Shown: positions 18,330 to 27,668, numbered from the stretch's first letter. The stretch is DNA of 64,000 nt from Vampirovibrio sp041737375 (GCF_041737375.1 NZ_JBGSRV010000018.1:124001-188000), one strand, 5' to 3'. Numbers and translations: made by a program. The notes: a model not told the origin generated them from the letters alone.

Positions 18330-18866
18330 ATGCCCAGTATTGTGGAACCCCAAGCGGTTCAGCCTCAGGATATCGCCGCCATTATTGACGTGCGCGCCGT
18401 GGACGAGTTTAGGCAGGAGCATATTCCAGGCTCTCAAAATATTCCGTTAAACCAGTTGGCCAATGCGTTGGAGCGGCTAAAGTCTCAGCCCAAAGTCATC
18501 GTCAGTTGCCGCAGTGGCAACCGGGCCAGTCAGGCTTGCCAGCAACTGGAACAATGGGGACTCCCCAATGTGCAACTGCTGGCCGGAGGCCTGATGGGCT
18601 GGAAAAAAGCGCAACGGGAAACACAGCGCATGAACACTGGATTTAGTATTATGCAGCAAGTACAAATCATAGTGGGCGTTATGGTATTGAGTGGCCTGCT
18701 TTATAAGCCCGTGGCCTTTCTAGCCCTGATTGCGGGCTTGGGCATGCTGGTGGCCGGATTCACCAACACCTGCCTCATGGCAAGTCTGCTGGGAAAGTTG
18801 CCCTGGAATCGTCCTGCCGCTCAACCGAACCCGGAAGGCAATCCTTCTTGTAATCTGCCCTTGTAA
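18330..18866 (+). CDS. Rhodanese with membrane anchor (YgaP-like)
   Basis: 178 residues. An N-terminal rhodanese domain (about 10-95) has the active-site loop VSCRSGNRA with the sulfur-carrying C60. A DUF2892-like tail (about 105-150) with two hydrophobic segments follows. This matches E. coli YgaP (about 174 residues), an inner-membrane sulfurtransferase. It probably moves persulfide sulfur to thiosulfate or another acceptor. It lies in one operon with the BigR-type repressor, as ygaP does with ygaV. Confidence 0.85.
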   Translation: MPSIVEPQAVQPQDIAAIIDVRAVDEFRQEHIPGSQNIPLNQLANALERLKSQPKVIVSCRSGNRASQACQQLEQWGLPNVQLLAGGLMGWKKAQRETQRMNTGFSIMQQVQIIVGVMVLSGLLYKPVAFLALIAGLGMLVAGFTNTCLMASLLGKLPWNRPAAQPNPEGNPSCNLPL

Positions 18867-18904
18867 CTGATATTCATTTTTTTGGGAATGAGGAAAGGAT
18901 TTTT

Positions 18905-19672
18905 ATGATCAGTGTTCAAACGCCAGTTAGCCCCAGTGTTTCACCCTATATCGCCTTGCACTACCAGCATTTCCCGGTGGAAATTTTTACCGACCAGAAC
19001 GCCGATATGGTTCCCTTCTGGAGCGGGGAGGGAAACCTCTCTTATCTGGTGGTCAACCGGGATTCCAGAGAAGCGTTTTTAATTGACCCGGATCTGGAAA
19101 TTCTGGGCTCCTATCTGTTAACCCTGAATCGGGAAGCCCTACGGCTGGTAGCAGTGATCGACACCCACACCCATGCCGAGCATGCCACGGCAGGGCCTGT
19201 TTTGAATCAACTATTCAAAATCCCCTACCTCATGCATCACAAGGCCCCGGCCAGTGCGGTCACCGAACGGATTTTAGAGGATTCGGAAAGAACCATCGCC
19301 GGAATTCAAGTTGGCATGATGCACACCCCCGGACACACCCCGGATCTGATGACCCTGCAAATTGGCGAACACCTGTTTACGGGAGACAGTTTATTTAACC
19401 AAAGCAGTGGACGCACCGATTTACCGGGCGGAAATGCCCATCAGCAGTATCAGTCCATCCACAAAATCGCGGAATTCCCGGCACACTTCCGGTTGCATCC
19501 GGGGCATGATTACAACCACCAGCTCAGCCTGAGCATTGCCGAAGTCAGGGCTCAAAATTCTCGCTTGGGTATTGCTGAGCCAGACGCCTTTGCGGCCTTA
19601 ATGAAAACCCATTACGCCTCTCAGGAAAAGCCCGATGATTTGGCCTATTACCTGAACGTAAACACCCAATGA
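18905..19672 (+). CDS. Persulfide dioxygenase-like metallo-beta-lactamase-fold protein
   Basis: 255 residues, ETHE1/Blh type. Predicted iron ligands are H88 (DTHTHAEH), H144 (TPGHTPD) and D161 (FTGDSLFNQSSGRTD). The family usually reads HxHADH; here the aspartate is glutamate (E92), a position not used for iron binding in ETHE1. The enzyme would oxidise glutathione or low-molecular-weight persulfide to sulfite. The sulfite would then be exported by the TauE-type protein whose start overlaps this stop (ATGA). Confidence 0.85.
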   Translation: MISVQTPVSPSVSPYIALHYQHFPVEIFTDQNADMVPFWSGEGNLSYLVVNRDSREAFLIDPDLEILGSYLLTLNREALRLVAVIDTHTHAEHATAGPVLNQLFKIPYLMHHKAPASAVTERILEDSERTIAGIQVGMMHTPGHTPDLMTLQIGEHLFTGDSLFNQSSGRTDLPGGNAHQQYQSIHKIAEFPAHFRLHPGHDYNHQLSLSIAEVRAQNSRLGIAEPDAFAALMKTHYASQEKPDDLAYYLNVNTQ

Positions 19673-20439
19673 TCTGGCTAAGCGCCCTGGGCTGGGGGCT
19701 GATGATTGGGGCAGTACTGGGCTTGCTAGGCGGGGGTGGGGCCTTAATCAGCATTCCCATTTTGTTGTACGTTTTTCACTTTTCATTTGCCATGGCGGTG
19801 GGCACCAGCTTACTGCTGGTGTTGGTGGGGGCCTTGCCCAGTTTGGTTTTATACGCCATTAAGCGGCAGGTGGATTGGCAATCCGCTTTCTGGATGGGGG
19901 CGTCTGGGAGCTTGGGGGCCGCCGTGGGCAGCCAGTTTTCGGCCAGTGTGCCACCCGGCGTTCTGCTGTATCTATTGATTGCCTTAATTCTGATTTCGGT
20001 GTGGCGCTTGCTTCAACCCGGCATATCCGCCAGTTCGGCCACCCTGCCAGATGGCCCCATGCCACCCACTGTGCTTCAACGCCTGGCACTGGTGGGCACC
20101 GGCTTGGCCATTGGGGTGTTAACCGGCCTGGTAGGCGTGGGGGGCGGTTTTTTAATTGTGCCCGCCCTCATTATGGTTCGCCAACTGGAGCCCCGCAAAG
20201 CCATCGCCACCTCGTTGCTCATTATTACCATCAACGCCTCTGCGGGCATGTTGGGTTACTGGCAACAATTGCCCTTAACCCAACCGGTGGTCGGCGTGCT
20301 GATCGGGGCCACGTTGCTGGGCAGCCTGCTGGGTTTTCAGCTCAGCTTTAAAATCAGTCAAGCCAAACTGAAGCAAGGATTTGCGCTGCTGCTACTGCTC
20401 ATTGCGGTCCTGCTTTTCTTCAACCCACCCATTCATTAA
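19669..20439 (+). CDS. TauE/SafE-family sulfite exporter
   Basis: 256 residues with about eight hydrophobic segments in two repeats, each starting with the family's glycine-rich turn (GLLGGGGALISIPIL and GLVGVGGGFLIVPAL). These proteins export sulfite or organosulfonates. It is the last gene of the persulfide operon, coupled by a 4-base overlap to the dioxygenase. Its last four bases overlap the convergent small gene on the other strand. Confidence 0.88.
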   Translation: MIWLSALGWGLMIGAVLGLLGGGGALISIPILLYVFHFSFAMAVGTSLLLVLVGALPSLVLYAIKRQVDWQSAFWMGASGSLGAAVGSQFSASVPPGVLLYLLIALILISVWRLLQPGISASSATLPDGPMPPTVLQRLALVGTGLAIGVLTGLVGVGGGFLIVPALIMVRQLEPRKAIATSLLIITINASAGMLGYWQQLPLTQPVVGVLIGATLLGSLLGFQLSFKISQAKLKQGFALLLLLIAVLLFFNPPIH

Positions 20440-20750
20440 TTGTTTCTCAATAAATCTTCCAAAAACCAGACTTTCTTCTTCACCAAAGGCGCATTTCCTG
20501 TTTTTAAAGCCGATTTTTTCTGGGCCAGATTGGCTTCCTGAAAATAGTCAGCGGCCTGCTTGGCGGCCTTCTCTTCAGGCGTGGCTTCCCTGTGGATTTT
20601 TATTGGCTTCTGCCTGTTTAAATCCGATCGATAAGAATCTCTGGGCCAGCTGGTTTTGGAGTGATGAGGCTGTTTTACTTTGTCCTCTTTGGTCAAAATA
20701 TTTTGGCAAAGGCCCGGCTTGAAAAACCGGATCAGTTCTTTTCCAATCAT
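20436..20750 (-). CDS. Small basic hypothetical protein
   Basis: 104 residues, rich in Lys/Arg/Gln, no signal peptide or membrane segment. A clear ribosome site (AGGAAGGG) lies six bases before the ATG, which supports it as a real gene. It converges with the TauE gene, overlapping by four bases. A Lys/Glu/Ala-rich stretch in the middle (EATPEEKAAKQAADYFQEAN) is probably helical. I recognise no family. Confidence 0.55.
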   Translation of the reverse strand: MIGKELIRFFKPGLCQNILTKEDKVKQPHHSKTSWPRDSYRSDLNRQKPIKIHREATPEEKAAKQAADYFQEANLAQKKSALKTGNAPLVKKKVWFLEDLLRNN

Positions 20751-20817
20751 GATGATATTCCCTTCCTACCTTAACAACCTCATCCAGTAACAAGTTTCCG
20801 CCCTGAACAGTATTAAG

Positions 20818-21840
20818 TTAACCGTGAGATACCGCCAGTTTTTCTTCGGGCAGCACCCGGTTTTCCGTAGCCAGCGAACCCTGCTCAAAATCCTGAATAT
20901 TCTTCAGGGTAGTATGGGCAATATGGGCAATGGCTTCATGGGTAAAAAACGCTTGATGCCCGGTGATAATCACATTGGGGAAAGTCAGCAGCCGCAGAAA
21001 CAAGTCATCCTGAATGACTCGGTTCGACAAGTCCTCAAAAAACAGATCCGCTTCTTCTTCATACACATCCAGCCCCAGATACCCGATTTTTCCAGACTTC
21101 AATCCGGCAATAACCGCAGAGGTATCCACCACCGCCCCTCGGCTGGTGTTAATCAGCATCACAGAATCCTTCATCTGGGCAATGGCCTGATCATCGATGA
21201 GATGCCTGCTATCCGGGGTTAACGGGCAATGTAAGGTAATAATATCGGCGTCCTTATAAAGGGTTTCCAAGCTGGTATAGCGTACGCCCAAGGCAATGCA
21301 GTCTGAATTGGGGTAGGGATCGTAAGCCAGCAATTGGCAACCAAAGCCTTTGAGAATATTGGCCACAATGGCCCCAATTTTGCCGGTGCCCACAATGCCC
21401 ACCGTTTTGCCATTCATGTCAAAACCCATTAAGCCATCCAGGCTAAAATTGCCTTCTCTCACCCGGTTGTAGGCCCGGTGAATATTGCGGTTTAAATCCA
21501 GCATCAAACCCACCGTATGCTCGGCAATGGCGTAGGGAGAATAGGCAGGCACCCGAGCCACAGTCAGGCCATTGGCTTCCGCCGCTTTCAGGTCCACATG
21601 ATTAAACCCCGCACTGCGCAAGGCCAGCAAGCGGGTACCATTCTGGGCCAAGGTTTTTAAAATAGGGGCATCCAGCTGATCGTTCACAAAAGGGCAAACC
21701 GCCTCAAACCCACTGGCCAAGGAAACCGTCTCGGCACTAAGGCGAGCCTCGAAAAAAGTCAGCTCATGCTGAAAAGGCTCATTCATTTTCTCCAGATACT
21801 CTTTGTCGTAGGGTTTCACACTAAATATGGCAACACGCAT
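20818..21840 (-). CDS. ldhA: D-lactate dehydrogenase (D-2-hydroxyacid dehydrogenase family)
   Basis: 340 residues. The chosen ATG has AGGAGG six bases upstream; an upstream ATG would add 21 atypical residues. The N-terminus MRVAIFSVKPYDKEYL is LdhA-like, the NAD site is GIVGTGKIGAIVA, and the catalytic Arg, Glu and His lie in LINTSRGAVVD, GLDVYEEE and ITGHQAFFTHEA. It reduces pyruvate to D-lactate, regenerating NAD+ in fermentation. Transcription is divergent from the kinase gene to the right. Confidence 0.9.
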   Translation of the reverse strand: MRVAIFSVKPYDKEYLEKMNEPFQHELTFFEARLSAETVSLASGFEAVCPFVNDQLDAPILKTLAQNGTRLLALRSAGFNHVDLKAAEANGLTVARVPAYSPYAIAEHTVGLMLDLNRNIHRAYNRVREGNFSLDGLMGFDMNGKTVGIVGTGKIGAIVANILKGFGCQLLAYDPYPNSDCIALGVRYTSLETLYKDADIITLHCPLTPDSRHLIDDQAIAQMKDSVMLINTSRGAVVDTSAVIAGLKSGKIGYLGLDVYEEEADLFFEDLSNRVIQDDLFLRLLTFPNVIITGHQAFFTHEAIAHIAHTTLKNIQDFEQGSLATENRVLPEEKLAVSHG

Positions 21841-22074
21841 GGCGGTCCTCCTATGGGTGATCATACCCGGATGGGTGATTTCAGGCTGCCCTGAAAAGAC
21901 CATAATAACTTTTTATGCAGGCACCTGTATCTTCTCAAATCTGGCCTTGGTTAACCTTACCATTTTCAAACTCAACCCTTTGCCTAAACAGCAAGGCCAT
22001 ACAACCCGCTACCATCATTCAGGATTGTGTGAGCATAATGGAACCGTTTAAGGCTATCACGAGGGCAAGTTCCA

Positions 22075-25000
22075 TTGAAGATCGTCAACCATAAAACGTT
22101 TTACCGCTTGAATGAAAATCCAACGCTTGCTGGCCAGCTGAACCTCGACCCGGCGATGGCTACAAATCAAAATTATTTTTTTTTAGTGAGCGGAATGGTG
22201 GTGTTCACCATTGGGGCGGCTAGCCTCATTGGCATAGAATGGAATATTCCTCTCCTCAAAAGCTTTACCCTCACCCCTTACAAAGACATCTCCTTTCACG
22301 CCGCCATCTGCTTTTTGTGCATGGGGGCCAGCATGATGCTGGACTCCAGGGCCGCAGTGCTTAAAAACGGGGAAACCCGGAAAAACCGGATTTTGTTTCA
22401 ACTCAGCATCGGGTTACTCGTAGTCACCCTGAGCATCGCGCTTTCCAATATGGTGCATTATTTCTACTTGTCTCGCTTTCAAATACTGCAACCCCTGGTT
22501 CAAGATTTCCCGCAAATCCCCATGGCATTTTTAACCGCCATTCAGCTCTTACTGGCCTCTATGGGCCTTCTGCTTTTACAACGCTTTCCACAAAGCTGGT
22601 GGTGCACTGGCCTTGCCGAACTGGCCGGACTTTTCATTTTGGAATCCACCATCTTCGCCTTCATTGGGCACTGGTTCAAAGTGCCCGTTCTGTTTAGTTT
22701 CATTCAAGCATTGCCCACCGGTGTTGCTTTGATCGGTGTCAGTTCAGCCTTGTTGCAATACTCAATAGCAAGTGGCGGTGTACTGTCTCCTTTATTTTCT
22801 CCGGCGCTAAAAATCAAAGGCTTATCCTGGATAGGCTTGGCCGCTGGTCTTTTAATCGCCCTGGCCGGACTGAGCACGATCAATCTGTTTCAAGCCTTCA
22901 TGCCTCAAAACATGTACACCGCTGAATTGGTTATGGGCTTTGAGTTTTCAACCATTGCGCTTTCCATTCTGGTGATTGGCCTGTCTTTAAAATTGGCCCA
23001 TTTTTTTGAAAACAGCTTGCAAGCTGAAACACTGGCCAAAATTAGCGAAACCCGATTTCGCCTGCTGGTTTCCGCCGTTCAGGATTACGCCATTTACATG
23101 CTGGACCCCCACGGAATCATTACCACCTGGAATGAAGGCGGAGAAAGAATTCAAGGCTATTCGGCCTCTGAAATTATGGGACAGCACTTTTCCGTGTTTT
23201 ACACCGACAGTGAGAAAGCCTGTGATCTTCCCACACAACACTTGAAAGCAGCGCTGGAACAGAAAAATCTGGAACTGAACCATTGGAGCCTTCGAAAAAA
23301 TGGCACTCTGTTTTGGGCCAAATGTACCATCACAGCACTGTTTAGTCCGGAAGGGACATTCATCGGCTTTTCCAAAGTCATTCAGGATTTGACCCGGCAA
23401 AAAAACATGGAAGAATCACTACGAGCCTCCATTCTGGAGCTCACCCACATTCGGCAAGCGCTGGATGCGGCTTCTATTGTAGTAACCACCGATAACAAAG
23501 GGGTCATTACCAATGTCAATCAGGCATTTTGCACCATCTCCCTCTACAGCAAGGAAGAACTGATTGGCCAAACCCACCAACTGGTCAATTCGGGCTATCA
23601 CCCCCCATCCTTTTTTCAAGGGGTCTGGCAAACCATTAACCAGGGCAAAATATGGAAAGGGGAATTTAAAAACCGGGCCAAAAACGGCAGCTTTTACTGG
23701 GTTGATAGCACCATTTACCCCTTTATGGATGAAAACAACGTTCCGGTTCGATATATCGCCATTCATCATGATATTACCCCGCTAAAAACAGCTCAGGAAA
23801 GCTTAAAAGCCAACGCCTACCGTCAAAAAATACTTTCGCATTTAAGCCAGCATGCCCTCAGCGGCATTGAAATCGATCCACTACTGGCCCATGCCACCAC
23901 ACTAACCGCACAAGCACTTGAAACGCAGTTATGCACCGTTTTGGCGTTACAACCATCGGGTCAGGAATTTTTGCTGAAGGCCGGATGGGGCTGGAAGAAG
24001 GATCTGGTGGGACAGGCCCTGATACCGGCAGGTCTTGATTCACAAGCCGGGTTTGCCTTGCTGATGGATGAGCCGGTTATTGTGGAAGACATTCGCACCG
24101 AAACCCGATTTAAGGCCCCCGATTTATTGCTGGCCCATCAGGCTGTCAGCGGCGTCAGCGTCATCATTCACGGCGAGGCGCCCGAAAAGCCTTACGGCGT
24201 TTTAAGTGTTCACACCACCCAGCCGCGTCATTTTGAAACGGAAGAAGTCACCTTTTTGCAAGCCGTTTCCAATATTATTGCCATTGCGATTGAGCGTAAA
24301 AATGCGGAAATGATGCTGCGCCAGTTCAATGAGATGCTTGAAAAGCGTGTGGCTGAAAGAACACAGGAGCTGGAAGCGACCAAGCGTGAAGCGGAAGAAG
24401 CCAACCGGCTCAAATCAGAAGTGCTGGCCTTTGTGGCCCATGATTTCAAAAATCCATTGTCGGCCATGGCACGCTTTATCCAGATTTTAAGCCAACAGGC
24501 CAAGCACCTCACACCCAATCAACAACAAATGCTCAATTACATCTCGGAAGGCACTGCTCAACTTCGGGCCATGGTCACCGACATTCTGGACAAAGCCAGA
24601 ATGGATGCCGGACAACTGATTTTAAACCTGGAATGGATTGCTATTCAAAACTTACTGGATGGACTCATGCCGGTTATCCAGGTGCTGGCTGAGGATAAAG
24701 GCATTACCGTAGACTATGACATTCAGCCCGATCTACTGGGCATTGAGGCCGATCCTCGATTCTTGCCACAAATCATCCTGAATCTGGTCAGCAACGCCAT
24801 CAAATACAACAAAAAAGAAGGGCAAGTGTGGCTACGCATTCAGGAGGCCTCGAACTCCCAGTTTGTTAAAATTGAAGTGCAAGATACGGGGGTGGGCATT
24901 CCTGCCGAAAAAATCCCTGAAATTTTCGAGCAATATTTCAGAGGAGGAACCGCCAGTTATGATCATGTGGAAGGCACAGGGCTGGGGCTGGCCTACACCA

Positions 25001-25152
25001 AAAAACTGATCGACATGCATGGGGGCCAACTGGAGGTCCGCTCTGAGGTGGGGGTGGGTTCCACCTTTGTGGTGCTGCTTCCAAATTCCATTCCAGTGGC
25101 CTTGCGCGCAACCCTAAATCAGTTCAGCGCCAAGCACCTCAAGCAGGAATAA
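22075..25152 (+). CDS. Membrane PAS-PAS-GAF histidine kinase
   Basis: 1025 residues from a TTG start with GAGGGC upstream; an ATG at 22156 is the alternative. Residues about 30-320 hold seven or eight hydrophobic segments. PAS domains follow at about 335-450 (VQDYAIYMLDPHGIITTWNEG) and 455-575, then a GAF domain at about 590-755, a short coiled coil, HisKA with H789 (FVAHDFKNPLS) and HATPase_c with NLVSNAIKYN, DTGVGIP and GTGLGLAYT. The GAF domain is clearly related to the second GAF of the kinase at 11.6 kb. No partner regulator is adjacent. Confidence 0.85.
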   Translation: MKIVNHKTFYRLNENPTLAGQLNLDPAMATNQNYFFLVSGMVVFTIGAASLIGIEWNIPLLKSFTLTPYKDISFHAAICFLCMGASMMLDSRAAVLKNGETRKNRILFQLSIGLLVVTLSIALSNMVHYFYLSRFQILQPLVQDFPQIPMAFLTAIQLLLASMGLLLLQRFPQSWWCTGLAELAGLFILESTIFAFIGHWFKVPVLFSFIQALPTGVALIGVSSALLQYSIASGGVLSPLFSPALKIKGLSWIGLAAGLLIALAGLSTINLFQAFMPQNMYTAELVMGFEFSTIALSILVIGLSLKLAHFFENSLQAETLAKISETRFRLLVSAVQDYAIYMLDPHGIITTWNEGGERIQGYSASEIMGQHFSVFYTDSEKACDLPTQHLKAALEQKNLELNHWSLRKNGTLFWAKCTITALFSPEGTFIGFSKVIQDLTRQKNMEESLRASILELTHIRQALDAASIVVTTDNKGVITNVNQAFCTISLYSKEELIGQTHQLVNSGYHPPSFFQGVWQTINQGKIWKGEFKNRAKNGSFYWVDSTIYPFMDENNVPVRYIAIHHDITPLKTAQESLKANAYRQKILSHLSQHALSGIEIDPLLAHATTLTAQALETQLCTVLALQPSGQEFLLKAGWGWKKDLVGQALIPAGLDSQAGFALLMDEPVIVEDIRTETRFKAPDLLLAHQAVSGVSVIIHGEAPEKPYGVLSVHTTQPRHFETEEVTFLQAVSNIIAIAIERKNAEMMLRQFNEMLEKRVAERTQELEATKREAEEANRLKSEVLAFVAHDFKNPLSAMARFIQILSQQAKHLTPNQQQMLNYISEGTAQLRAMVTDILDKARMDAGQLILNLEWIAIQNLLDGLMPVIQVLAEDKGITVDYDIQPDLLGIEADPRFLPQIILNLVSNAIKYNKKEGQVWLRIQEASNSQFVKIEVQDTGVGIPAEKIPEIFEQYFRGGTASYDHVEGTGLGLAYTKKLIDMHGGQLEVRSEVGVGSTFVVLLPNSIPVALRATLNQFSAKHLKQE

Positions 25153-25377
25153 ACGCCTTCTTTTCCTTACGACTTTATGACAAGAATTCATTTAATTGAT
25201 GCGGCAAAAAGCCACCGAAGCCTTTGTGGCCAGAGCTGGCAAAAACACGCCAACCATTCATCAGTCAAGCGAGAAGAAGAACAATCACAACCAACTGGAT
25301 CATTGCCTCACAGGGTGTAAATTTCAACAAACTCTCTTTTGGCGATCAATATCTTGCAAAGAAAAAATTTTTGAAAA

Positions 25378-25677
25378 CTAAGGCGCGTCCACATCCAGGG
25401 AAACTTCTTCCTCAAGGACCTGAATGGCTTCCCGAAGAACAGCAGGCCCAAATTCATCAATGGCCTTCCAGGCCCTAAGGCGCTCCACGGAAAGGTGCAC
25501 ATGGGAGGATTTTCCAAGCCGATCCAGCATATCATCCGAAAGACAACGGGACGCGCGCTTGTAAGCACGATACTGAGCAGGATCGATGCCTGCTTCAAGC
25601 AAAATACGGTGTTTTTTTAGCCCTGTGCGTTGCTCCATTTCCAGAAACAGCGATTCAAGCCTATCAAACATAGACAT
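25378..25677 (-). CDS. Small hypothetical protein, possible helix-turn-helix
   Basis: 99 residues. The middle (RTGLKKHRILLEAGIDPAQY) looks helical and somewhat like the start of a lambda-repressor-type helix-turn-helix, with a basic AYKRASRCLSDDMLDRLGK following. No signal or membrane segment. The ribosome site is weak (AAAGGT, 13 bases away), and a second in-frame ATG lies two codons in. DNA binding is only a suggestion. Confidence 0.5.
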   Translation of the reverse strand: MSMFDRLESLFLEMEQRTGLKKHRILLEAGIDPAQYRAYKRASRCLSDDMLDRLGKSSHVHLSVERLRAWKAIDEFGPAVLREAIQVLEEEVSLDVDAP

Positions 25678-26442
25678 AAGTAAAACAAAGACCTTTATTC
25701 AATATCTCTCAGTTTACAGACATTATTGCCTGCAAGTCCGTGAAAAGCGAGGTCTGCACTAGACAGGATAACGATAACCTTTTATAATGCAGGGACGCTT
25801 TGAACGGGCCACACTTGTCCTTGACAAGAACTCTGGGGAAAAGTAACTGACAGTTCAGTAAACAGTAAAACCTGAATTTGAGTGTAGTTTGACTGGGTAT
25901 TAATTAACCTGAGAAAATTAAAAGTATTCAAAGGGTTACATACTATACTATACACTTTTAATAACTGAAATAAAGTACCTGCATGGTTAAAATGCCGATT
26001 TTTTTCAATCTGGCACCGTAAACGAGACAAGCCCCCCTGCAAGCATGCGGCCCGAAAGGCCCTATTATTTAATGTGTACCCGCTCTTCTTCAACAGCGCA
26101 AAGTAATCTATGACACTTTGCTCCAGCCCCCCCTCCTTGCCCAGCAATCAAACCTGTACAGAACCGGAACGGAGCAAAACCTGTTTCGTTTATCCTTGTG
26201 GTTCAGTGCTTAAAAAGAAACCCGGTTGTTGGGATTGCTACGGCATAGCGGCTAACGCATTCAGCCTCTTCAGAACCACGTCGCTGGCTTTTAAGCGACC
26301 ATCCGCAATTGGCAATTGGAGCGATGGAGTATACCCAGAGTGCCAGAGCTTTTCGGGATGTGTAAACCAGACAGGGGATACCCGTTAGTCCCATTCCATG
26401 GTTTGCTATTGATTGGGGATTAAAGAAAGAAATGAGATGGCC
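25678..26442 (+). other. Long intergenic region with a promoter and no supported gene
   Basis: About 765 bases of A+T-rich sequence. It contains one strong plus-strand promoter (25760-25788) and a direct run of ATACTATACTATACAC near 25941. A short stem GGCC-CGAAA-GGCC lies near 26049. Open frames on both strands here lack ribosome sites and protein-like composition. An untranslated RNA from the promoter is possible. Confidence 0.5.
25760..25788 (+). promoter_or_regulatory. Strong sigma70-type promoter without obvious gene
   Basis: TAGACA and a perfect TATAAT are separated by 17 bases. The next supported plus-strand gene starts about 690 bases downstream, so it either drives a long leader, a small RNA or an unrecognised short gene. 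Confidence 0.55.
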
Positions 26443-26469
26443 GAAAGGACTTATTGAAGAGGTCCTTTC
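26443..26469 (+). promoter_or_regulatory. Hairpin in the 5' region of the protease gene
   Basis: A perfect 8-bp inverted repeat (GAAAGGAC/GTCCTTTC, 11-base loop) ends 15 bases before the start codon at 26485, just ahead of the GGAG ribosome site. It may affect translation or mark the end of an upstream transcript. Confidence 0.4.
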
Positions 26470-26484
26470 AACTGGAGTGCTTTA

Positions 26485-27120
26485 ATGAACAACCGCCAAA
26501 GCGCAACCGCCGGTTTTTTTCTGATGGTGTTGACCGCCACACTCACCGCTATCCAGCAGCAAATACCCGCCAACGCCCAGGATGTAAACCCTCAGTTGAG
26601 CGAAGCGACCCTGTTTTTTAACCGGCTGGCCAGTGAAAGCCACAATCCACTCATCGCCAACCTGGCCCGTGAAAGCCTGTATAAACTGAAAAACAATGCA
26701 CCTGTGCGGCAAGTGATTGTGCCACTGCTAGAGCAGGCTGATACCAGCCTGGTGGTACCCACCTTGATTGAAGGCAAAGTGATGGCCAGCTTTCTGGTGG
26801 ATACAGGTTCCAGCTATACCGTCATCACCCCTCGACTGGCCCAAAAGCTGGGCGTGGTTATTAGTAAAGACACCCCCAAAGTCCCTTTAATAACCGCCAA
26901 TGGCCCCATTACCGCCCCGCTGATCACGTTGAAAAATATCAGCATCGGTCAGGTGAATGTGCCTGAAGTCAGCGTTGTGGTTCAGGAATTGGGTAATGGT
27001 GACGACATGGTGCTCAGCGGCCTACTGGGGATGAATTTTTTCCAGGGCATGGACATTACCCTGAAGGAAGATCAATTAATACTGGGGATTCGGGAAAATC
27101 CACGCACCTCCATGAAGTAG
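26485..27120 (+). CDS. Exported retropepsin-like aspartic protease
   Basis: 211 residues with an N-terminal signal peptide (cleavage likely after NAQ, about residue 32). A retroviral-type aspartic protease domain has catalytic D in FLVDTGSSYTVIT (about residue 111) and the conserved LLGMNFF near the C-terminus. Such bacterial single-domain proteases act as dimers. The position outside the membrane is inferred from the signal. It converges with mscL. Confidence 0.8.
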   Translation: MNNRQSATAGFFLMVLTATLTAIQQQIPANAQDVNPQLSEATLFFNRLASESHNPLIANLARESLYKLKNNAPVRQVIVPLLEQADTSLVVPTLIEGKVMASFLVDTGSSYTVITPRLAQKLGVVISKDTPKVPLITANGPITAPLITLKNISIGQVNVPEVSVVVQELGNGDDMVLSGLLGMNFFQGMDITLKEDQLILGIRENPRTSMK

Positions 27121-27154
27121 ACAACGCGGGTTGGCTTCTGGCAAGACCAGTTCT

Positions 27155-27583
27155 TCAGCGCTGTTTTTTCAGCAGATCCCGAATTTCGGTTAATAACAGC
27201 ACATCTTCAGCCGTAGGCTCTGGCTCTGGAACGACTTCAACTTCGGGTGGGGCAGAGCGGCGTAACTGGTTCATGGTCTTAATCACCAAAAATATACTCA
27301 AGGCCACCAGCAAAAAATCAACGCTGTGCTGAATAAAGCTGCCGTAGTTCCAGGTCAATGGTTCTATGGTTTTTCCATTCACGCCCACTCCGGCGTTGCG
27401 TAATACCAGTTTCATATCCTCAAAATTAATGCCCCCGGTAATCAGGCCTAAAGGCGGCATAATGATGTCGGACACCAGGGAGGTCACAATCTTGCCAAAG
27501 GCCCCCCCAATAATCACACCCACCGCCAGATCCACCATATTTCCTTTCACGGCGAACGCTTTGAATTCCTGAATAAAGCCCAT
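27155..27583 (-). CDS. mscL: Large-conductance mechanosensitive channel
   Basis: 142 residues, the normal size. The N-terminal helix and first membrane segment (FKAFAVKGNMVDLAVGVIIG) and the second (VDFLLVALSIFLVIKTMN) are classical, as is the C-terminal helix LLTEIRDLLK. The pentameric channel opens on hypo-osmotic shock. A ribosome site (AGGAAG) precedes the ATG. Confidence 0.95.
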   Translation of the reverse strand: MGFIQEFKAFAVKGNMVDLAVGVIIGGAFGKIVTSLVSDIIMPPLGLITGGINFEDMKLVLRNAGVGVNGKTIEPLTWNYGSFIQHSVDFLLVALSIFLVIKTMNQLRRSAPPEVEVVPEPEPTAEDVLLLTEIRDLLKKQR

Positions 27584-27668
27584 GGTCTTCCTTTCTCATT
27601 ACCTTACTCACAGAGTATAACCCGTTTCTGCTGGCCCAAAGCCATTACAGCGGCAAACCCGGTGTTTT

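Noticed and set aside
25782..26147. 121-codon frame on the minus strand
   Set aside because: No ATG-type start with a ribosome site, odd composition and an A+T-rich noncoding context.
26110..26388. 92-codon frame on the plus strand
   Set aside because: No ribosome site; cysteine- and proline-rich low-probability composition.
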